Below are positions 24,004 to 34,979 of a stretch of DNA of 36,752 nucleotides, in pieces. Within the stretch, counting starts at the first letter, position 1; every line of letters begins with the position of its first letter. The notes under the pieces were generated by a model that worked only from the letters and a program-made list of their open reading frames with translations, made no database searches and was not told the origin of the DNA. Source of the DNA: Bacteroidota bacterium (GTDB lineage Bacteria > Bacteroidota > Ignavibacteria > SZUA-365); assembly GCA_018224345.1 (NCBI GenBank), contig JAGTUW010000033.1:1-36752 (forward strand), read 5' to 3'. Both the position numbers and the translations under genes were made by a program.

Positions 24004-25980
24004 ATGTCCGACGATACTTCCACATCCCTGATACGGAAACTGCCGCTGCATCTCGCCAATCAGATCGCTGCGGGGGAGGTCGTCCAGCGTCCTGAATCCG
24101 TAGTGAAGGAACTGGTGGAAAACGCCATCGATGCCGGGGCGGAACATGTCACGGTGAATATCAGCAATGCCGGGAAGACGCTCATTCAGGTGATCGACGA
24201 TGGTTCGGGCATGAGCGAAGAAGACGCCCTGCTGGCTCTCGAGCGCCATGCCACAAGCAAGTTGCGCAGCCTCGAGGATCTTGAACGCATCATGACCTTC
24301 GGGTTTCGCGGTGAGGCACTGCCGTCGATCGCTTCCGTAGCCAAAGTGGAACTGCGCACACGCAACGCAGAGGAAGACATCGCCACGTTTCTTCGCATCG
24401 AGGGAGGCAACATCGAGGAACGGGGGAAAGTAGAGGGAGCGAGAGGCACGTCAATCAGCGTGAAGAATCTGTTTCACAACACGCCCGCACGACGTCAGTT
24501 TCTCAAGACCAACGCAACGGAATACAAGCATATCGCCGACTCGATTCAACGGTTTGTGCTGTCGTATCCGCATGTGCATATCACCTTCATTTCCGACGGA
24601 ACGACGGTATATGATGCTCTGCCGGGCGATCTCCCTGCACGCGTTGCCTATCTGTTCGGTGATCGCGTCGCCGAATCACTGCTGCCTGTTCGCGAGGAGA
24701 CCGATCTGATTACCGTGACCGGATATATCGGGCGTCCGAGTTTCGCAAGGAAATCGCGTGGCGAACAATTCCTTTTCGTCAACGGCCGCTATGTCATCAG
24801 CCGCTACCTTAACCACGCCGTGGTCAGTGCCTACGACCAGATGATCGATCAGGGTGCGTTCCCGATGTATCTTCTTTTCCTGAATATCGATCCGAAACAG
24901 ATTGATGTGAATGTTCATCCGTCGAAGCTCGAAGTAAAATTCTCAAACGACAGGAATATTTACACCATTCTCAATGCAGTGGTCCGGCAGAGTCTCTATC
25001 ACCATGACCTGACCCCGAGTATCTCCTTCCGTGACAGTGATCAGGCGCAGGACGTCACGCGGGACAGAGCAGGCGACGTCCCCGGTATGGATGCTGACAC
25101 ACAACGTTCCGGCTACCCGCAGCAGGGGTCCGGTGGTGGAGAGCGTGATTTCTCACGAACCCGTTTTTCCGATGCGCATGAACGGGGTGACCGGCCGGAG
25201 GAAAAATACGATTCCTTCTCCTCGCTCCGCCGCGGGATGGACGATCGTCCGGCCGCCGGAGGTCACATGGACCCCCGGCAGATCGATGATCTCTTCCGTT
25301 CCCTTGACATAGACGCGGGGCAGGGCAGCGGAACGAGCCGGAACGATACCGGTGGGGGAACTGATGAGACGGACACCGTGATTCTTCCCAGCGAAAAGCC
25401 GGTATCGGATATTCAGTTTCTCTGGCAATTGCACAACAAGTATATATTTACACCGATCAAGTCCGGTTTGATGATTGTCGATCAGCATGTGGCGCATGAA
25501 CGGATTCTGTACGAGAAGGGATTGGCCGCGCTGGAGGACAATGCCTCCTTCGCCCAGCAAATGCTCTTCGCGCACCGCTTCCGGATGTCGGCGGGGGATT
25601 TCGCCCTGATCAGCGAGTTGAATTCGGAACTGCAGCGGCTGGGCTTCACACTGCGGCTTTCCGCTCCGGATTCGGTTGCAGTCGAGGCAGTGCCGCAGGA
25701 TGTCCGTCCCGGAATGGAAGAACACATATTGGAGGAGATGCTCGAACAGTTCAAAGAGTATCAGCATGCCGGCATAACCGACAGGCGTCATAATGTTGCG
25801 GCATCCTACGGGTGTCGCGCCGCCATCAAGGCGGGCGATAAACTCAATGCTGCCGAGATGCAGCATCTGATCGATCAACTCTTTGCGACATCCAACCCCT
25901 ATGTTTGTCCCCACGGCCGGCCTATTGTCATCAAACTCTCACTCGACGAACTCGACCGGCGCTTCGGACGCAGCAGCTGA
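24004..25980 (+). CDS. mutL: DNA mismatch repair protein MutL (endonuclease type)
   Basis: The 658-aa protein links mismatch recognition by MutS to strand removal. The N-terminal GHKL ATPase has [10 protein letters not shown] (catalytic Glu36, metal-binding Asn40), DDGSGM and GFRGEAL. A Gly/Asp/Arg-rich linker spans about 345-460. The C-terminal domain keeps the endonuclease motifs: [12 protein letters not shown] from Asp493 (usual form DQHAxxERxxYE, here Val for Ala), [10 protein letters not shown], and CPHGRP near the end. It should therefore nick DNA itself, as in bacteria without MutH. It starts 3 bp after the small membrane protein with no ribosome site of its own, which suggests coupled translation. 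Confidence 0.97.
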   Translation: MSDDTSTSLIRKLPLHLANQIAAGEVVQRPESVVKELVENAIDAGAEHVTVNISNAGKTLIQVIDDGSGMSEEDALLALERHATSKLRSLEDLERIMTFGFRGEALPSIASVAKVELRTRNAEEDIATFLRIEGGNIEERGKVEGARGTSISVKNLFHNTPARRQFLKTNATEYKHIADSIQRFVLSYPHVHITFISDGTTVYDALPGDLPARVAYLFGDRVAESLLPVREETDLITVTGYIGRPSFARKSRGEQFLFVNGRYVISRYLNHAVVSAYDQMIDQGAFPMYLLFLNIDPKQIDVNVHPSKLEVKFSNDRNIYTILNAVVRQSLYHHDLTPSISFRDSDQAQDVTRDRAGDVPGMDADTQRSGYPQQGSGGGERDFSRTRFSDAHERGDRPEEKYDSFSSLRRGMDDRPAAGGHMDPRQIDDLFRSLDIDAGQGSGTSRNDTGGGTDETDTVILPSEKPVSDIQFLWQLHNKYIFTPIKSGLMIVDQHVAHERILYEKGLAALEDNASFAQQMLFAHRFRMSAGDFALISELNSELQRLGFTLRLSAPDSVAVEAVPQDVRPGMEEHILEEMLEQFKEYQHAGITDRRHNVAASYGCRAAIKAGDKLNAAEMQHLIDQLFATSNPYVCPHGRPIVIKLSLDELDRRFGRSS

Positions 25981-26063
25981 TAAGTGCACGCGCGTCACGG
26001 AGGACTGCGAGGGGACAGAATAAAATTCACGTATTCCAGTTTCAGACCAAGCCCGGTATCCCC

Positions 26064-29000
26064 ATGGAAAGCACAGCATACACATCGAAGCACAATATCC
26101 GTCTCGTTACAGCCGCATCGCTCTTCGACGGGCATGATGCGAGCATCAACATCATGCGCCGCATTCTGCAGGCCGGCGGGGCGGAGATCATCCATCTCGG
26201 ACACAACCGCTCCGTTGCCGAGATTGTCGATGCCGCGATCCAGGAGGATGTACAGGGGATTGCCATCTCTTCGTATCAGGGCGGACATATGGAATACCTC
26301 AAGTACATGAAGGATTTGCTCGTGCAACGGGGTGCAGCGCATATCCGGTTGTTTGCGGGCGGGGGTGGTGTCATTGTTCCGGAAGAAATTGCGGAACTGC
26401 ATGCCTACGGAATCGATCGTGTGTTCTCTCCCGAGGATGGCCGCGAGCTCGGTCTGCAGGGAATGATCAACGTCGTTCTCGAGACCTGTGATTTTGCAGC
26501 GGGGCAGGATGAGAGGCTGCGTATCGAGGAAGAACACATGTTCATCGACGGAAAACCGTTGAGTACATCGAACGGTGTGTTGCTGCGTGACAGGAAGCTC
26601 CTCGCTGTCGCCCTGACAGCACTCGAACACCATGACGAGGTGGAGGTCCCGCTTCCGGATGAGCGCGTTGTACCCGTCCTGGGCATCACCGGCACCGGTG
26701 GCGCAGGGAAAAGTTCACTGACCGATGAAATCGTGCGGCGCTTTCTGCAGTCTTTTTCCGATATGCATATCGCCATACTCTCGGTCGATCCTTCGAAGCG
26801 ACGGACTGGCGGAGCGTTACTCGGTGACCGGATCAGGATGAATGCGATTGCGGCGACCGAGCCGGAAGGACATCCGCGGGTCTTCATGCGGAGTTTCGCG
26901 ACCCGGGCAGCCAACACCGCGACATCGCGGGCACTGCACCGTGCCATCGATCTGTGCAAAACCGCAGGCTACGATCTCGTGATTGTAGAAACCGCCGGGA
27001 TAGGGCAGAGCGATTCGGAAATTGTGGATCTCGTCGACGTGAGCATGTACGTGATGACACCGGAATACGGTGCGCAGACACAGCTAGAGAAAATCGACAT
27101 GCTCGATCTTGCGGATATTGTCGTGCTCAACAAGTACGAGAAGCGCGGGGCCGAGGATGCCTTGCGGGACATACGCAAACAGTACAAGCGCAATCGAACA
27201 ATCTTCGATGTCGCTGATGACGAGCTTCCGGTGTATCCGACCATTGCCAGCCAATTCAACGACGTCGGTACACATCACCTGTTCTGGAATATCGTGCGGA
27301 CCCTCGGTGCTCAGACCGGTGTCACATGGACAACGGAATTCGGACGCGAACGTCTGCTGCCGGACAAGGCGGCGGTGATCCCACCGGAACGCGCGCGTTA
27401 CCTTTCGGAAATCGCCGATTCTGTGCAGGACTATAAAACGTGGGTGGAGGAACAGGCGGAGTTCGCTCGACGGTGGGGACAGCTCGAAGGTGCGCGGGTC
27501 GCACTGGTCGAAGCCACAGACCGGAGGGAGTTGAATATTTCCGGCGCTGGCGGGGTCGTGGAAATTTCATCGATCGAAGTGCGGCAGGATCTGTTCAATC
27601 TGCTCGATACTCAGATTGAATATTTCCGTGCGAACATAGCAGCGGAGAATCTCGCCCTGCTCGATCAATGGGAGGATGCACGTGAAGCATACGCGAAGGA
27701 GACGCTGACGACGCGTACCCGCGACCGCGAGATCGTGACCACGTTGCACCACACGACGCTCTCGGGGACGCGCGTACCCAAGGTCTCCCTGCCCCGCTAC
27801 CGGGATCGGGGAGATATCCTGCGATGGATTCTGCTCGAGAATGTCCCGGGCAGCTATCCCTACACTGCGGGCGTGTTTCCATTCAAGCGGGAGAATGAGG
27901 ATCCGACGCGCATGTTTGCCGGGGAAGGGACTCCCGAACGTACCAACCGGCGCTTTCATTATGTCAGTGAAGGACTCCCCGCCGCACGTCTTTCCACGGC
28001 CTTCGACTCGGTCACGCTCTACGGCGAGGACCCTGATGAGCGTCCGGACATCTACGGAAAAATCGGCAATGCCGGTGTAAGTATCTGTACGCTCGACGAC
28101 ATGAAGAAGCTTTACTGCGGGTTCGATCTGACTGCGCCGACGACATCAGTTTCCATGACCATCAACGGGCCTGCGCCGATGATACTCGCCATGTTCATGA
28201 ATACCGCCATCGATCAGGAAGTCGAAAAGTGGCTGGTACGCAACGGTGTGTTCGAGCAGGCGCAACAGGCCATCGATGCTCACTATGCCTCGTTGAACAT
28301 TTCGCGTCCGGTGTATACCGGTATCGGGGATGTTGCCGGCATGTTGCGCGAACTCAATAATCCAGCGCTGCTTGAGGAAGGCCAGGTCCACCGTTATTTC
28401 GGCCTCGGAACTCTGGGTGTGTCGGGGGATTTCTTCGTCGGGAACGGTATCCTCCCGGAAGAGGAGTACGCGCGTATACGCAGTGAAGCGATGTCCGTCG
28501 TCCGCGGTACCGTCCAGGCCGACATTCTCAAGGAAGACCAGGCACAGAACACATGCATATTTTCTACCGAATTTGCATTGCGCATGATGGGCGATATTCA
28601 GGAAAACTTCGTGCGCAACCGTGTCCGCAATTACTATTCCGTTTCCATCAGCGGGTATCACATCGCCGAGGCAGGCGCCAATCCGATATCCCAACTGGCT
28701 TTCACGCTCGCGAACGGCTTCACCTATGCGGAGTATTACCTCTCACGCGGTATGCACATAGATGAATTCGCTCCGAATCTCTCTTATTTTTTCTCGAACG
28801 GAGTCGACGCCGAGTATGCAGTGATAGGACGCGTTGCACGCCGCATATGGTCGGTTGCCATGAAGCGGCTTTATGGGGGAAATGACCGCTCACAGAAACT
28901 CAAATACCATATACAGACCAGCGGACGCAGTCTGCACGCGATGGAAATCGATTTCAACGACATCCGTACAACGTTGCAGGCCTTGTACGCCATCTATGAC

Positions 29001-29609
29001 AACTGCAATTCATTGCATACCAATGCGTATGACGAAGCGATTACCACGCCGACCGAGGAAAGTGTACGGCGCGCCCTGGCCATACAGATGATTATCAACA
29101 AGGAGCTCGGTCTCGCCAGAAACGAAAATCCTCTGCAGGGGGCTTTCATTATCGAGGAACTGACCGATCTCGTCGAAGAAGCCGTGCTCCTGGAATTCCG
29201 TCGCATCTCGGATCGCGGTGGTGTGCTCGGCGCGATGGAGACGATGTATCAGCGGGGGAAAATTCAGGAGGAATCAATGCTGTATGAGCACAGGAAACAT
29301 TCCGGTGAACTCCCCATCGTCGGCGTCAATATGTTCCTGCGCAAACGGAATCCCGGCGATGCGGAAATGCAGCCACCTGAACTGATGCGTTCCACCGAGG
29401 CCGAAAAGCTGCAGCAGATCGAAAACCTGCGTGCTTTCCAGCAGCGTAATGCCACCGCTTCCCCCGAGGCAATCTCATCAGTGCAGCACGCCGCACAGGA
29501 GCATCGCAATGTCTTCGATGCGTTGCTCGAATGTGTCAAAGTCGCTTCGCTCGGACAAATATCCACCGGCCTCTATGATGTCGGAGGACAGTACAGGAGA
29601 AATATGTGA
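26064..29609 (+). CDS. icmF: Fused acyl-CoA mutase IcmF (B12-binding, GTPase chaperone and mutase)
   Basis: About 1181 aa, combining three functions in the order seen in isobutyryl-CoA mutase fused (IcmF): a cobalamin-binding domain with the base-off His24 in FDGHDASIN, a MeaB/MeaI-like G domain with P-loop GTGGAGKS (210-217), and a large mutase domain beginning near 560 with [37 protein letters not shown]. It should rearrange isobutyryl-CoA and n-butyryl-CoA, or a related branched acyl-CoA, using adenosylcobalamin, with the G domain guarding cofactor loading. Methylmalonyl-CoA mutase is less likely given this architecture. The track ORF begins inside mutL; the ATG at 26064 is chosen because the B12 domain starts right after it, though no ribosome site is visible. 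It appears slightly longer than typical IcmF. Confidence 0.93.
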   Translation: MESTAYTSKHNIRLVTAASLFDGHDASINIMRRILQAGGAEIIHLGHNRSVAEIVDAAIQEDVQGIAISSYQGGHMEYLKYMKDLLVQRGAAHIRLFAGGGGVIVPEEIAELHAYGIDRVFSPEDGRELGLQGMINVVLETCDFAAGQDERLRIEEEHMFIDGKPLSTSNGVLLRDRKLLAVALTALEHHDEVEVPLPDERVVPVLGITGTGGAGKSSLTDEIVRRFLQSFSDMHIAILSVDPSKRRTGGALLGDRIRMNAIAATEPEGHPRVFMRSFATRAANTATSRALHRAIDLCKTAGYDLVIVETAGIGQSDSEIVDLVDVSMYVMTPEYGAQTQLEKIDMLDLADIVVLNKYEKRGAEDALRDIRKQYKRNRTIFDVADDELPVYPTIASQFNDVGTHHLFWNIVRTLGAQTGVTWTTEFGRERLLPDKAAVIPPERARYLSEIADSVQDYKTWVEEQAEFARRWGQLEGARVALVEATDRRELNISGAGGVVEISSIEVRQDLFNLLDTQIEYFRANIAAENLALLDQWEDAREAYAKETLTTRTRDREIVTTLHHTTLSGTRVPKVSLPRYRDRGDILRWILLENVPGSYPYTAGVFPFKRENEDPTRMFAGEGTPERTNRRFHYVSEGLPAARLSTAFDSVTLYGEDPDERPDIYGKIGNAGVSICTLDDMKKLYCGFDLTAPTTSVSMTINGPAPMILAMFMNTAIDQEVEKWLVRNGVFEQAQQAIDAHYASLNISRPVYTGIGDVAGMLRELNNPALLEEGQVHRYFGLGTLGVSGDFFVGNGILPEEEYARIRSEAMSVVRGTVQADILKEDQAQNTCIFSTEFALRMMGDIQENFVRNRVRNYYSVSISGYHIAEAGANPISQLAFTLANGFTYAEYYLSRGMHIDEFAPNLSYFFSNGVDAEYAVIGRVARRIWSVAMKRLYGGNDRSQKLKYHIQTSGRSLHAMEIDFNDIRTTLQALYAIYDNCNSLHTNAYDEAITTPTEESVRRALAIQMIINKELGLARNENPLQGAFIIEELTDLVEEAVLLEFRRISDRGGVLGAMETMYQRGKIQEESMLYEHRKHSGELPIVGVNMFLRKRNPGDAEMQPPELMRSTEAEKLQQIENLRAFQQRNATASPEAISSVQHAAQEHRNVFDALLECVKVASLGQISTGLYDVGGQYRRNM

Positions 29610-29610
29610 T

Positions 29611-29691
29611 ATGGGTGGACACGAACACAGAAATCTCCCGTCCACCAGCCGTTGTGCGGTGTACCGGATGAAGACGGAGCGCCCGCGATGA
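29611..29691 (+). CDS. Possible 26-aa upstream ORF coupled to the methyltransferase gene
   Basis: An ATG one base after the icmF stop opens a 26-codon frame (MGGHEHRNLPSTSRC...) whose TGA overlaps the ATG of the next gene as ATGA. GGAG at 29596-29599 is 11 nt upstream, rather far. It could be a coupling or leader ORF, or chance; nothing in the peptide is recognisable. Confidence 0.25.
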   Translation: MGGHEHRNLPSTSRCAVYRMKTERPR

Positions 29692-30539
29692 ATCTATCGA
29701 CGCGACAGAAAATACGTATCGCAAACATGCTCTACCGGTCGCTCCGTTTTTTTGGCGTTCGTCGTCATCGCAGCAAGGTCATCGATGGCATTACATACGA
29801 ACTGGATCTTGCCGAGGGGATTGATCTGTCTCTCTTTCTTTTCGGGTCCTTTCAGAAGCATGTCCTTCCTGACGTCGTCCCTGTGGATGTACCAGTCACG
29901 ATCCTCGATGTCGGTGCGAATGCCGGAGTGATGAGTCTGCAATATGCGCGGAAATTTCCGCTTGCGACAATACATGCATTCGAACCGTCGGATTACGCGA
30001 ACGAGCGTTTCGATCGGAATCTGCACGTGAACCCCGGACTGGCCTCGCGGATACACCGCGTAAAGACATTTGTCTCCGATACCGTCGATGTGAGCGAGTC
30101 CTATGTCAGCTATTCGAGTTGGCGTATCGATTCCCTCCGGGGAGAGCGGCACCCTGTGCATCTCGGTAGTTCGCATGCTACGGTCGACCGCTATCTGACC
30201 ATCGACGCCTACTGCGAGACTGAGGGGATTGACGACGTCGCGTTCATCAAAATCGATACTGACGGCTACGAATACGAAGTGCTGCGCGGCGCCGCAAGCA
30301 CGATCTCGATACAGCGCCCTGCCGTGGTTTTCGAACTGGCCACCTATATACTTGAGGAGCGGGGTATTGCATGGCCGGAACTGATTGCGCCACTCACTGC
30401 GCATGGGTATGTCTTCTCGGACTCACGGACCGGCAGACGGATTGACGACCGCCTCCTCGACGTACCCGTTCCCCGCGCCGGCTCCATCGATGTTCTTGCC
30501 CTGCCACCCGAAGCGTCCGCGGGCCGTCGCACGGGGTAG
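29688..30539 (+). CDS. FkbM family methyltransferase
   Basis: The 283-aa product has a class I SAM-dependent methyltransferase core: ILDVGANAGVMSLQYA (SAM loop, near residue 75), IHAFEPSDYANERFDRNL, and the FkbM-type IKIDTDGYEYEVLRGA near 200. Family members O-methylate sugars, glycolipids or small molecules; the substrate here cannot be told. The ATG at 29688 is favoured over the track start (29652) because GGAG at 29676-29679 is 8 nt upstream. It is the last gene of the long plus-strand run and faces the minus-strand TIM-barrel gene 62 bp away. Confidence 0.85.
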   Translation: MNLSTRQKIRIANMLYRSLRFFGVRRHRSKVIDGITYELDLAEGIDLSLFLFGSFQKHVLPDVVPVDVPVTILDVGANAGVMSLQYARKFPLATIHAFEPSDYANERFDRNLHVNPGLASRIHRVKTFVSDTVDVSESYVSYSSWRIDSLRGERHPVHLGSSHATVDRYLTIDAYCETEGIDDVAFIKIDTDGYEYEVLRGAASTISIQRPAVVFELATYILEERGIAWPELIAPLTAHGYVFSDSRTGRRIDDRLLDVPVPRAGSIDVLALPPEASAGRRTG

Positions 30540-30601
30540 ATCCCGGGCGGGGCACGGGACAATCCTCCCCGGAGAGTAATAAGGAAACGCAGAGGATGAC
30601 G

Positions 30602-31672
30602 CTATCGGAGTGTATGTTCGCGCGCACGTCGTTCCAGTGCGTTGGAGATGACCATCTGACGGAGTGCACGCAGGCGTCGGGCAAGTGGTGAACCTTCTGC
30701 TTCAGTGTCACTGAGCTGCTCGAATACCTCCGATCCGGAGAGAAAGAATCCATCACTGGTATCTGGCAGAATGAAGGGGAGATACAGCATTGTTGCCGCC
30801 CTGGCGAGACTGTTGCCGGGCCGGGAGAGAACAGGAATCCAGGGCATACCGTCGGCTGCGTAGGTATCGACATCACGCATTGCAAAAAACAGCTTTGTTT
30901 CACTTCCCGCTTCATTTCTGTATGCAGCAAACAAGGTGTCATTGACTGCTGCTCCGGGCGCATTCTGCCGGTCAGGCGCAGACAGTATACCGCCATCGAG
31001 CTGCCGGATATACATCATCGGGGTGTGTCCCCTGCCCAGTCGTGCCTCCAGCGCTCCGGAGAAGACCCCACGGATATCTTCAAGCAGTTGCAGCCAGTCT
31101 GTGGCCGACACGGCCGGGTTTCCGAACAGCCCGTCGAGCAACAGTGCGTCTGCGCCGCATTCCCGCGCGATTGCCGCGATGTCGAGGAGCATGTCGCGAT
31201 ACTGCTGGAGAAAGCTGCTCGTGATCTTCACCGGGGGTTGATCATGCATTGTGCTGCCGTCCCAGTACACAGGGGAAAGGCTGACACCGAGGCCTGCAGC
31301 ACGCGCCTGCCTCACGATATCCTGCACACGGATGAAATCGAAGCCATCGTATTCGAGGCGGCGGGGGGAGGGTATCCACAGCGGCAGGCGGATGAGAATC
31401 CAGTTCACGCCATTCGCATGTAATTGTACACAGGCGGCAGCATTCACGCGATTGCGCAGCTCCTCGATCGGCAACACGGGGAGGGCGAGTCCTCTTCTCA
31501 TGCTGATATTTTTTCCTGTATCCAGTGAAACGGCAGCCGGAATCGTCTCTTGTTCCTGCGGAGAGAACCAGCCGGCCTGCCCTGCAAACCACAGCAGGGC
31601 AGCGACCATCACCGCAGCGATAAACCATGTCGCGGCGCGTTCTTTTGCCGGACGAAGCTCATTCTCCAGCAT
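30602..31672 (-). CDS. Membrane-anchored TIM-barrel-like protein (GH113-like, uncertain)
   Basis: About 356 aa. A short cytoplasmic start and one membrane helix (WFIAAVMVAALLWFAGQAGWF) anchor an extracytoplasmic domain. That domain has barrel-like strands and helices: GVNWILIRLPLWI, DFIRVQDIVRQARAAGLGVSLSPVYWDGS, and YRDMLLDIAAIARECGADALLLDGL. This pattern recalls GH113-type mannanase-like proteins. The position where an acid/base Glu (a GxEL-type motif) might be expected reads LLLDGLFGN, so activity is doubtful. Start: the ATG at 31672, preceded by AGGAGG at 9 nt and overlapping the mfd end by 14 bp, rather than the TTG in the track. I do not recognise it with certainty. Confidence 0.55.
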   Translation of the reverse strand: MLENELRPAKERAATWFIAAVMVAALLWFAGQAGWFSPQEQETIPAAVSLDTGKNISMRRGLALPVLPIEELRNRVNAAACVQLHANGVNWILIRLPLWIPSPRRLEYDGFDFIRVQDIVRQARAAGLGVSLSPVYWDGSTMHDQPPVKITSSFLQQYRDMLLDIAAIARECGADALLLDGLFGNPAVSATDWLQLLEDIRGVFSGALEARLGRGHTPMMYIRQLDGGILSAPDRQNAPGAAVNDTLFAAYRNEAGSETKLFFAMRDVDTYAADGMPWIPVLSRPGNSLARAATMLYLPFILPDTSDGFFLSGSEVFEQLSDTEAEGSPLARRLRALRQMVISNALERRAREHTLR

Positions 31673-34600
31673 TGGTGACAACCTCCTCCATCTCCAGCAT
31701 CAATGTACGCACTTCTTCGGGGGATTTGATATTGTTGACGAGAATGCGGACCTGCTTGTTGTCCTGCTCCATTTTCACGCGTTCGCGGTTCGTGAGCACC
31801 CAGGCCATAAGGGTTTGAAAATGGCGTTCGTAGAATACTTCGTCATCGGGCGGGGGCATAGCGATGTTCAGGCGAGTCTGCTCAAGTGTTACACGGGCGA
31901 GCCGGATACGTGCGGCGATCAGACGAACGCGTACGGAATACAGCAGATCCTGTGCTTCGCGGGGAAGCACGCCGAAACGATCCGTGAGCTCGGCTGCGAT
32001 CTCATCGATTTCTTCGTCGGTCTCGCAATTATAGAGTCGTTTGTACAGGTCGAAGCGCTCGGTTGCGTTCCGCACGTAGCCGTGCGGCAGATAGGAGTCG
32101 AGACCGAGTTCCATGACCACATCGGCACGAGGACGCAACGGCCGTTCCTCATCGGGAAACAGGCCGGCGAATTCCTCCGCCTTCAACTCCTGTACTGCTT
32201 CATCGAGTGTGGCCATGTAGAGATCGAAGCCGATCTCACTGATAAAGCCGCTTTGTTCGGCGCCAAGCAGATTCCCGGCGCCGCGGATTTCCATATCACG
32301 CATCGCAAGCTGGAATCCCGTCCCGAGTTCGGAAAACTCCTCGATGGCCTGCAGCCGCTTGAGTGCTTCGCGCGTGAATTTCACACGGGGAGAGAACAGC
32401 AGATAGGCATAGGCCTGCACATTCGACCGGCCCACGCGGCCGCGCAGTTGATACAGTTCGGCCAGCCCGAAATGATGCGCCTTGTTGATGAAAATTGTGT
32501 TCGCATTCGGGATATCAAGGCCGCTTTCTATAATTTTTGTGGCGACCAGCACATCGATCTTCTTCTCCATGAATCGCAGCATGACGCGTTCAAGTTCACT
32601 TCCCTTCATTTGTCCGTGTGCGACAGATATGCGCACACCGGGAAGATACCCGCGGAGGGTGTCGGCAAGTTCCTCGAGATCCTGAACACGGTCGTTGACA
32701 AAAAAGATCTGTCCGCCACGTTCGAGTTCGCGTTCGACTCCCTCGACGATGGCCTCGCGTTCGAATTGAAGGATATGTGTCTCGATCGGGAGCCTGTTTT
32801 TCGGTGGTGTTTCTATTATGGAAAGATCGCGGGCTCCGAGCAGGGAGAAATTGAGCGTACGAGGAATCGGGGTTGCGGTCATGGTGAGCGTGTCGACGTT
32901 ACTCCGGAGTTGCCTCAGTTTTTCCTTGGCGGTCACACCGAAACGATGCTCCTCGTCGATAATGAGCAGGCCGAGATTTCTGAAATCGATATCCTTGCTG
33001 AGCAGGCGATGCGTTCCGATGAGAATATCGATGGAAGCGCGGGACAGTTTCGCTATGACATCTTTCTGTTCCCTGGTCGATTTGAAGCGGGAGATCGATT
33101 CCACCACCACAGAGTAGCGGTGCAGGCGATCATGGAAGGTGTGGTAATGCTGTTGAGCGAGAATGGTTGTGGGGACGAGCACGGCAACCTGCTTTCCGTC
33201 GAGTACTGCCTTGAACGCCGCACGCACAGCCACTTCCGTTTTCCCATAGCCGACATCTCCACAGACCAGCCGGTCCATCGGCACCGGTTGCTCCATGTCG
33301 CGTTTGACGTCCACCGTCGCTTTCGCCTGATCCGGTGTATCTTCGTAAAGAAATGACGCCTCCATTTCCTTTTGCCAGCTCGTGTCGGACGAGAACGCAT
33401 GTCCTTCGGACAGCTTGCGTTGAGCATAGAGTTGTATCAGGTCGCGGGCGATGTCTTTGAGTCGCTTCCTGGTTTTTGCGCGCATGCGCTCCCAGGCACC
33501 GCTGCCGAGCCTGGAGAGTCGTGGCAGTTGTCCTTCTTCCGAACTGTACTTCTGTAACTTGTTGATGTAGTTCAGATTCACGTACAGCGTGTCTTCTTCA
33601 GCGTACACGAGTTTCGCTGTTTCCTGCAACCCGCCATTGACGGTGATGGTTTCGAAACCGAGGAATTTCCCTATTCCCTTGTCCGCATGGACCACGTAAT
33701 CACCGATGCGGAGTTGTTTCATATCACGGAGTGACAGTCCCTTGATGCCCCTGGCCGTCCGTTTTTGAATATGGCGCCGATTGAAGATCTGATGTTCGGT
33801 AAGCACAGCCAGCCCGAGAGACGGCAGGATAAAGCCTTCGGTAAGAGGGCAGTAATGCAGATGGTACGCGGCCGACTCAGGTGGTAGCGGGTCATCGTCA
33901 GCGACCTCTACGGCACTGTGCAGCAGTTCTTCGAGACGCTGCATTTGCTCGACCGAGTCGGCAACGAGATGCACTGCCATTCCGCGCTCAGTGAGTTGCG
34001 CGATCGTCTCCCGCAGTTGGCGGATAGAGCCGTTCATCGAAGGCTGGGATTCGCTCGCCCCCTCCACTGTTGCGCCGCACTGTTGCGGGACAACGGAATA
34101 CATCAGCGAGGGGAAGCGTGCTTTCAGCGCTATGGGTAATTCCGCCTGATCCGATTCCGCCACGCGTTGTATGATTTCATCCATACCGTCAAAAACCAGC
34201 ATTGCGCGGGTATCGAAAAAATCGTCCATACGGCTACGTGTCAGCGATTCATCATCGAGGAAGAGGGAAGTGACGAAGGCGACGGTGTCGAGTTGATGAA
34301 GAGAGCGTTGCGACAGCGGATCAAACTCACGAATCGACTCGATATCGTCACCGAAAAATTCAAGACGGAGAGGATTGTCGAAGCCGACGGGAAAGATGTC
34401 GACGATGCCACCGCGCAGCGCAAATTCTCCGGTCGTGGAAACGAAATCCGCCTGTTCGAAGCCGCCGAAGGACAGTCGTTTGATAAGTTCAAGCTGGGGA
34501 ATGCACGGTCCCGGCTTCAGATGCACCGATTGTGCGCGTATATCCTTCACAGAGGGAAATTCTCTTGTGACGGTACGGATGTCGGTTACCACAAAGCGGT

Positions 34601-34979
34601 GTGGTGTGTCGGTCAGTGAGCGTAGTGCGTCAGCGTTTTCGGCAAAGGTGCTCGTGATGTTGCGGATTGTTTTCTGCATGCGCGAATATCGTTCACCGAT
34701 ATAGAGCACATCTTCGTCACCGAGAAGCAGAGAAAGATCACTCCACCGCTCCTGGGCGTTCTGGGCGTCAGGTGCAATCAGTACGAACTGCCTGTCCCCC
34801 CGTGTGAACAATTCCGCGAGCAGAATACTTTTCAATGACCCGTGCATCCCGCGCAATTGTACACAGGCGCCGGTGCCGGGCAAGGCCTTCGACAGTGTTT
34901 CGAGCAACGCTGAAGAGGAGATCGGAGAGAGAAAATCCAGTTGTGGCGTCGTTTCGGCGCGGGTGCTGACCGCGGTCAT
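31659..34979 (-). CDS. mfd: Transcription-repair coupling factor Mfd
   Basis: A 1106-aa DNA translocase that removes RNA polymerase stalled at lesions and recruits UvrA. Visible modules in order are a UvrB-like N-terminal region (1-330), the RNAP-interaction domain around LRIGDYVVHADKGIGKFLGFETI (near 420), the RecG-like translocase with Walker A GDVGYGKT (574-581), the DEEH box (675-678), MTATPIPRTL, and QLRGRVGRSNVQAYAYLLF, and a C-terminal TRCF domain (about 950-1100; SYLPHGYVRNATERFDLYKRL). The length is close to the E. coli protein (1148). It overlaps the DUF971 gene upstream (ATGA) and the TIM-barrel gene downstream, so the three form an operon. A 701-aa plus-strand ORF across it is an antisense shadow. 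Confidence 0.97.
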   Translation of the reverse strand: MTAVSTRAETTPQLDFLSPISSSALLETLSKALPGTGACVQLRGMHGSLKSILLAELFTRGDRQFVLIAPDAQNAQERWSDLSLLLGDEDVLYIGERYSRMQKTIRNITSTFAENADALRSLTDTPHRFVVTDIRTVTREFPSVKDIRAQSVHLKPGPCIPQLELIKRLSFGGFEQADFVSTTGEFALRGGIVDIFPVGFDNPLRLEFFGDDIESIREFDPLSQRSLHQLDTVAFVTSLFLDDESLTRSRMDDFFDTRAMLVFDGMDEIIQRVAESDQAELPIALKARFPSLMYSVVPQQCGATVEGASESQPSMNGSIRQLRETIAQLTERGMAVHLVADSVEQMQRLEELLHSAVEVADDDPLPPESAAYHLHYCPLTEGFILPSLGLAVLTEHQIFNRRHIQKRTARGIKGLSLRDMKQLRIGDYVVHADKGIGKFLGFETITVNGGLQETAKLVYAEEDTLYVNLNYINKLQKYSSEEGQLPRLSRLGSGAWERMRAKTRKRLKDIARDLIQLYAQRKLSEGHAFSSDTSWQKEMEASFLYEDTPDQAKATVDVKRDMEQPVPMDRLVCGDVGYGKTEVAVRAAFKAVLDGKQVAVLVPTTILAQQHYHTFHDRLHRYSVVVESISRFKSTREQKDVIAKLSRASIDILIGTHRLLSKDIDFRNLGLLIIDEEHRFGVTAKEKLRQLRSNVDTLTMTATPIPRTLNFSLLGARDLSIIETPPKNRLPIETHILQFEREAIVEGVERELERGGQIFFVNDRVQDLEELADTLRGYLPGVRISVAHGQMKGSELERVMLRFMEKKIDVLVATKIIESGLDIPNANTIFINKAHHFGLAELYQLRGRVGRSNVQAYAYLLFSPRVKFTREALKRLQAIEEFSELGTGFQLAMRDMEIRGAGNLLGAEQSGFISEIGFDLYMATLDEAVQELKAEEFAGLFPDEERPLRPRADVVMELGLDSYLPHGYVRNATERFDLYKRLYNCETDEEIDEIAAELTDRFGVLPREAQDLLYSVRVRLIAARIRLARVTLEQTRLNIAMPPPDDEVFYERHFQTLMAWVLTNRERVKMEQDNKQVRILVNNIKSPEEVRTLMLEMEEVVTNAGE

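Noticed and set aside
31251-33356. 701-aa plus-strand ORF across mfd
   Set aside because: It is antisense to a complete, well-conserved Mfd and shows no domain. Long antisense frames are expected in GC-rich coding DNA.
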